The notes beneath the pieces were generated by a model. It searched no databases. It had not been told where the DNA came from and worked only from the letters and a program-made list of their open reading frames with translations. Positions 6,182-9,291 of a stretch of DNA of 9,291 bases are shown here, one piece after another. Position 1 is the first letter of the stretch. Each line of letters begins with the position of its first letter. The translations under genes were made by a program, and so were the position numbers. The DNA lies in NCBI GenBank assembly GCA_016875155.1, contig VGSD01000077.1:1-9291 (forward strand), in the 5' to 3' direction. Source of the DNA: Deltaproteobacteria bacterium (GTDB lineage Bacteria; Desulfobacterota; BSN033; UBA1163).

Positions 6182-6211
6182 TTGACGGTATGAAAGAATT
6201 GAATTTATAAT
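6182..6211 (+). promoter_or_regulatory. Probable sigma-70 promoter of nifUS
   Basis: TTGACG (6182-6187) is followed after 18 nt by a perfect TATAAT (6206-6211). The predicted start near 6218 gives nifU a leader of about 146 nt that contains the GATTACA repeat block. A second TATAAT at 6291-6296 lacks a good -35 box at the right distance. Confidence 0.5.
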
Positions 6212-6240
6212 TAAAAAGATTTCTGAAAAGACCTGAAATC

Positions 6241-6335
6241 TCTGATTACACTGATTAGGATCTGATTACACAGATTACAGTACATTGAAATATAATAAAA
6301 TCTGTGGAATCGGGTTTTAAAATCTGCGTAATCTG
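6241..6335. repeat. GATTACA-type imperfect repeat / long inverted repeat in the nifU leader
   Basis: The left half holds decamer units TCTGATTACA (6241-6250), CTGATTAGGA, TCTGATTACA (6261-6270) and CAGATTACAG. The right half holds complements: GATTACACAGATT (6264-6276) pairs with AATCTGTGGAATC (6299-6311) at 12 of 13 positions. AATCTGCGTAATCTGA (6321-6336) is complementary to the outer left unit with several mismatches. The block could fold into a long hairpin in the nifU 5' leader or be a decayed dispersed intergenic repeat. Confidence 0.55.
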
Positions 6336-6363
6336 AAAACGAAAAAATTCCTGGGGGATTTCT

Positions 6364-7206
6364 ATGTGGGACTATACGGAGAAGGTTAAAGATCACTTCT
6401 TGAATCCAAGAAATGTAGGAGAGATTGAGAATCCGGATGGGGCGGGCGAAGTGGGTTCGCTTGCCTGCGGGGATGCCCTAAGACTCAGCTTTAAGCTGGA
6501 CGAGCAGAAAAAAATCAAAGAAGCAAAGTTTAAGACCTTTGGTTGCGCCAGCGCCATTGCTTCATCCTCTGCCCTGACAGAAATCATTAAAGGGATGACG
6601 CTCGAAGAAGCGGAAAAGGTCACGAATCAAGACATTGCCAACTATTTAGGGGGACTTCCGGAAGAAAAGATGCACTGCTCGGTGATGGGAAGGGAGGCCC
6701 TTGAGTCTGCCATCGCTAACTATCGCGGGCAGAAGGTCGTAAAAGAGGATTTTGAGATCGTCTGCAAATGTTTCGGCGTGACAGATCGGGAAATCATCAA
6801 AGCGATTCGGGAGAATGATCTTAAGACCGTGGAACAGGTGACCTATTACACGAAGGCAGGTGGAGGGTGTGCCCAATGCCATCCGAAGATCGAAGCCATC
6901 ATCGAACAGGTGAGAAAAGAGATGGAAAAAGAAGGGCTACGTCCGAAGCCTGAGAAGAGGAAGCTGACGAACATTCAGAAGATCAAACTGATCGAGGAGA
7001 CACTGGGAAGGGAGATTGTCCCGGCGTTGAAGGCAGATGGGGGAGATATTGACCTGATCGATGTGGATGGGAGCAAGGTATATGTTGCCTTGAGGGGGAA
7101 ATGCTCTTTCTGCCCCAGTTCGGAATTTACATTGAAACAGTATGTCGAATCGAAATTGAAGGAATTCGTGAGCGATGATCTTGTGGTGGAGGAGGTCAAA
7201 CCGTGA
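6364..7206 (+). CDS. nifU: Fe-S cluster scaffold protein NifU (three-domain)
   Basis: This 280-residue cytoplasmic scaffold assembles Fe-S clusters from iron and NifS-derived sulfur and passes them to apo-proteins. All three NifU domains are present. The IscU-like domain (about 1-125) has ligands Cys35 (ACGDALR, with Asp37), Cys61 (FGCASAIASS) and Cys105 (MHCSVMGREAL). The central [2Fe-2S] domain (about 130-185) has Cys134, Cys136, Cys169 and Cys172. The C-terminal Nfu domain (about 203-280) has KADGGDIDLIDVDG and the cluster-binding CSFC (247-250) followed by PSSEFT. Length and cysteines are complete. The ATG is supported by the family start MWDYTEKVKDHFLNPRNVG and a modest GGGGGA 5 nt upstream. 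The last 4 nt overlap nifS (GTGA). Full-length NifU also serves general Fe-S assembly in non-diazotrophs, so nitrogen fixation cannot be concluded. Confidence 0.95.
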   Translation: MWDYTEKVKDHFLNPRNVGEIENPDGAGEVGSLACGDALRLSFKLDEQKKIKEAKFKTFGCASAIASSSALTEIIKGMTLEEAEKVTNQDIANYLGGLPEEKMHCSVMGREALESAIANYRGQKVVKEDFEIVCKCFGVTDREIIKAIRENDLKTVEQVTYYTKAGGGCAQCHPKIEAIIEQVRKEMEKEGLRPKPEKRKLTNIQKIKLIEETLGREIVPALKADGGDIDLIDVDGSKVYVALRGKCSFCPSSEFTLKQYVESKLKEFVSDDLVVEEVKP

Positions 7207-8384
7207 AGACTGTTTATGTGGATAATAATGCGACGACCCAGGTGGCTCCCGAAGTCCTGGAGGCGATGTTGCCTTACTTCTCGGAGTTTTATGGGAATCC
7301 CTCCAGCATGCATTTCTTTGGAGGGCAGGTTCAGAAAAAAATAAATGAGGCGAGGGAGAAGGTCGCTGATTTTTTAGGGGCGGAACCTTCGGAGATCGTC
7401 TTCACGAGCTGCGGAACCGAGAGCGATAATGCGGCTATCTTCGGAACTCTCGATTCTTATCCTGAAAAACGCCATTTCATCACCTCTCGGGTGGAACACC
7501 CTGCAGTGATGAATGTATCTTCTTATTTAAACCGGAAGGGATACAGGACCACAGAGATCGCTGTGGATCGCGAGGGGCGATTGGACCTCGATGACTTGAA
7601 GGAAGCGATTACGGATAACACAGCAATCGTCTCCATCATGTATGCCAACAATGAGACCGGAGTGATCTTTCCCATCGAGGAGATCGGCCAAATCGTGAAG
7701 TCAAGTGGAATCCCTTTCCATACCGATGCGGTTCAGGCCGCCGGGAAAATTCCCCTCAATATGAAGAAGTCGACAGTGGACACGCTTTCCATCTCCGGCC
7801 ATAAACTCCATGCACCCAAAGGGATCGGGATTCTTTACATCCGCAAAGGAACGAAATTTTCTCCATTCATGATCGGCGGCCATCAGGAAAAAGGCAGAAG
7901 GGGAGGGACAGAGAATGTTCCCTACATCATCGGGATCGGGAAAGCATGCGAACTGGCGAAGAAGCACCTCGAAGATGAGAATACGAAGGTCAGGGCATTG
8001 AGGGATTATCTTGAATCGAAAATCCTGGAGAAGATTCCGAATACATTGGTCAATGGGGATTCTAAGAGCCGGCTTCCCAATACAGTGAGCGTCAGTTTCG
8101 AATACGTAGAAGGAGAATCGATTCTTCTTCTGCTTTCCGACTTAGGAATCTGTGCCTCATCGGGCTCTGCGTGTACCTCTGGTTCACTCGAACCGTCGCA
8201 TGTGTTACGTGCGATGGGCGTTCCTTTTACAGCCGCTCACGGTTCTATACGTTTCAGCCTCTCGATTTATAACACCAAAGAGGAGATGGACTACATCATC
8301 GAACATCTCCCACTCATCATTCAGAGATTGAGGGATATCTCCCCCTTCTGGAAAGATTATCTAAAGAGCCAAGGAAAGAAATAA
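7203..8384 (+). CDS. nifS: Cysteine desulfurase NifS/IscS-type
   Basis: This 393-residue PLP enzyme converts L-cysteine to L-alanine and hands the sulfur to NifU as a persulfide. Class V aminotransferase features are all present: N-terminal YVDNNATTQVAPEVLEAM, His99 in RVEHPAVM stacking on PLP, ANNETG (149-154), Asp175 and Gln178 in HTDAVQAAGK, and Lys201 in SISGHKLHAPKG as the PLP Schiff-base lysine. The catalytic Cys324 lies on the long mobile loop SSGSACTSG of group I desulfurases. RGGTENV (233-239) and a C-terminal helix complete it. The GTG start overlaps the nifU stop (GTGA), a sign of translational coupling. The pair likely forms a two-gene operon ending at the palindromic element at 8443-8526. 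Confidence 0.95.
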   Translation: MKTVYVDNNATTQVAPEVLEAMLPYFSEFYGNPSSMHFFGGQVQKKINEAREKVADFLGAEPSEIVFTSCGTESDNAAIFGTLDSYPEKRHFITSRVEHPAVMNVSSYLNRKGYRTTEIAVDREGRLDLDDLKEAITDNTAIVSIMYANNETGVIFPIEEIGQIVKSSGIPFHTDAVQAAGKIPLNMKKSTVDTLSISGHKLHAPKGIGILYIRKGTKFSPFMIGGHQEKGRRGGTENVPYIIGIGKACELAKKHLEDENTKVRALRDYLESKILEKIPNTLVNGDSKSRLPNTVSVSFEYVEGESILLLLSDLGICASSGSACTSGSLEPSHVLRAMGVPFTAAHGSIRFSLSIYNTKEEMDYIIEHLPLIIQRLRDISPFWKDYLKSQGKK

Positions 8385-8442
8385 GAGATTAGTGTAAAGT
8401 TTACCTGCAAGTTTACTCATCAAAAGTTCCATCAGTTTGTTT

Positions 8443-8526
8443 GTCATTCCGGACCTGATCCGGAATCCATTTTATTAACTGGATTCCGGTCGTTGCGACT
8501 TGAAACCGAGCTTTCGCCGGAATGAC
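8443..8526. repeat. Nested palindromic intergenic element after nifS
   Basis: The element has perfect 10-bp outer arms, GTCATTCCGG (8443-8452) and CCGGAATGAC (8517-8526). Inside is a second perfect 10-bp inverted repeat, CCGGAATCCA (8460-8469) and TGGATTCCGG (8480-8489), with a 10-nt loop. A run of T follows (8527-8531). It resembles the small dispersed palindromic elements scattered between genes in many bacteria and could also end the nifUS transcript. No coding sequence is seen within it. Confidence 0.7.
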
Positions 8527-8575
8527 TTTTTAGAAGTTGCTTAATGTTTTAAATCAAATTCGGTTGGAGAGAAAG

Positions 8576-9169
8576 ATGGAAGTTCGGGGACTTACTGCGC
8601 TGGTGACGGGTAGCTCTGGTTTCATTGGAGGCCGTTTAGCAGAACGGCTGGCTACTGAAGAGGGAGTGCGCGTCCGCGCTATGGTTCGAAACCTGAAAAA
8701 AGCGGAGCGACTGCGAAAACTTCCACTTGAAATTGTTCAAGCAGATCTCCTCGATCTTGGCTCGTTACGTAATGCCGTTAACGGATGCGATCTTGTCTTT
8801 CATTGTGCGGCCATGGTTCGGGAAACAGGAGACAAGAAAGAATTTTTAGGAACCAATGTCGAAGGCACCGAAAACATCCTTAGGGTTTCGAGCGAGGTCG
8901 GAGTTAAAAGATTCATTCACTTCAGCAGTGTGGCTGTCTATGGGATGAATCCTCCGGATGGAGCTGATGAAAACACACCTTACCAGCCTTGCGGGAATCT
9001 TTATTGCGATACGAAGATTGGTTCAGAGAAGGCAGCCTGGGATGCTCATCAGAAGAGAAGGCTTCCTGTAATCGTCATTCGCCCTGCCAATGTATATGGC
9101 CCTTATTCCAATCCATGGACGGTTCGCCCTATTAAACTGATTCTTTCGGGGCAAATGGTCCTAGTGTAG
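8576..9169 (+). CDS. Extended SDR, NAD(P)-dependent epimerase/dehydratase (truncated by insertion)
   Basis: The 197 residues form the N-terminal Rossmann part of an extended short-chain dehydrogenase/reductase, acting on a nucleotide sugar, sterol or similar substrate. Visible motifs are TGSSGFIG (11-18, NAD binding), DLLD (57-60), FHCAAM (75-80), the catalytic Ser region HFSSVAVYG (115-123), Tyr143 and Lys147 (YxxxK in YCDTK), and IRPANVYGPY (168-177). Family members are usually 310-350 residues, so about 130 C-terminal residues (substrate-binding part) are missing. The stop TAG arises exactly where SDR-like sequence ends (SGQMVLV). The DNA after it encodes a transposase-like end on the other strand, so the gene is probably broken. 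ATG 8576 is chosen with GGAGAG upstream; a TTG at 8537 is also in frame. It may still yield a folded but inactive fragment. Confidence 0.75.
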   Translation: MEVRGLTALVTGSSGFIGGRLAERLATEEGVRVRAMVRNLKKAERLRKLPLEIVQADLLDLGSLRNAVNGCDLVFHCAAMVRETGDKKEFLGTNVEGTENILRVSSEVGVKRFIHFSSVAVYGMNPPDGADENTPYQPCGNLYCDTKIGSEKAAWDAHQKRRLPVIVIRPANVYGPYSNPWTVRPIKLILSGQMVLV

Positions 9170-9291
9170 TGTCTCATAAACAACTGGAGTTATTTTTTCT
9201 CTTACGGATACGTGGCAATGTACAGCCCGGCTGAATTCTTTCGAGAGTTTGTTTGCAGTGAGCAAGTTTCTCGATGATTGAGTTGACTGTT
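9170..9291. mobile_element. End of an insertion sequence inserted in the SDR gene (partial)
   Basis: SDR coding similarity stops at about 9169. The following DNA, starting about TAGTGTCTCATAAACAACTG (9167-9186), reads as an IS terminus. A minus-strand frame is open from the window edge and ends at TGA 9174-9176, only a few bases inside the inferred IS end, the usual arrangement for a transposase stop. The other terminus, the target duplication and the family are outside the window or not determinable. Confidence 0.5.
9174..9291 (-). CDS. Probable transposase, C-terminal 38 residues only
   Basis: This partial minus-strand frame enters from the right edge. The readable end includes VNSIIEKLAHCKQTLERIQ, then PGCTLPRIRKRKNN, finishing SSCL. 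It is short and very basic near its end, like the tails of several DDE transposases. I cannot name the IS family. Support comes mainly from its open frame, amino acid composition, stop position just inside the inferred IS end, and the interrupted host gene. Confidence 0.45.
   Translation of the reverse strand, partial: TVNSIIEKLAHCKQTLERIQPGCTLPRIRKRKNNSSCL

Larger units (their letters stand above)
5758..6363. other. Gene-free, AT-rich intergenic region
   Basis: I find no convincing coding sequence here on either strand. It holds the upstream elements of the sigma-54 promoter on the left and a promoter plus repeat block ahead of nifU on the right. In between are an AT-only palindrome (ATAATAA-TTG-TTATTAT, 5948-5964) and a small decamer direct repeat (TTGGATTTAC/TTGGATTAAC, 5984-6003). 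Nothing resembling a tRNA or a known riboswitch is visible. Confidence 0.6.

Noticed and set aside
6241..6335. Possible CRISPR array from repeated GATTACA units
   Set aside because: Units are about 10 bp, imperfect, partly inverted and without unique spacers of regular length; no cas gene is near.
6211..6396. 61-codon minus-strand open frame between the AT-rich region and nifU
   Set aside because: It reads through the GATTACA repeat block and into the nifU start; the repeat explains its residues.
7701..7967. Minus-strand open frame inside nifS
   Set aside because: It lies wholly antisense to the catalytic core of NifS and has no independent support.
8537..8575. TTG start giving 13 extra residues on the SDR protein
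   Set aside because: No ribosome-binding site precedes it, whereas GGAGAG precedes ATG 8576 and the Rossmann motif sits at the normal distance from that start.

Overview
The window looks like a chromosomal piece of an anaerobic bacterium, most likely an uncultured Desulfobacterota (deltaproteobacterial, Syntrophales-like) genome. This rests on gene content only: an ADP-forming acyl-CoA synthetase, a LUD-domain protein with a four-cysteine tail, a winged-helix multi-cluster ferredoxin, three-domain NifU with NifS, FAD-dependent thymidylate synthase, and small dispersed intergenic repeats. The taxonomic call is an inference; no rRNA or other marker is present.

Layout, left to right. Positions 1-270 (minus) hold the N-terminal part of thyX, with a strong promoter whose predicted start site falls on the GTG start codon. 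Divergent from it is a LUD-domain protein (385-1026, plus). Convergent with that is a 693-residue fused acyl/acetate-CoA ligase (1091-3172, minus). A type II toxin-antitoxin pair (3319-3831, plus) follows, with its own extended -10 promoter and operator-like direct repeats. Next is a minus-strand block: a winged-helix/4Fe-4S protein (3883-4977) and, upstream of it past an intrinsic terminator, two tiny membrane proteins (5093-5311 and 5411-5692). These are preceded by a well-formed sigma-54 promoter with an IHF-type site. An AT-rich, gene-free stretch of about 600 bp separates this block from nifU-nifS (6364-8384, plus), which overlap by 4 nt. After a nested palindromic element (8443-8526), an extended SDR (epimerase/dehydratase) gene begins at 8576. 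It is cut off at 9169 by what appears to be an insertion sequence, whose transposase 3' end reads on the minus strand up to the window edge.

How the genes relate. NifS supplies sulfur to the NifU scaffold for Fe-S cluster assembly. No nitrogenase gene is visible, so this may be the general Fe-S system of the cell, with the neighbouring multi-cluster ferredoxin as one possible client. The acyl-CoA ligase and LUD protein fit energy conservation from organic acids in an anaerobe, but they are convergent and not one operon. The least explained part is the sigma-54-controlled pair of small membrane proteins ahead of the Fe-S protein.
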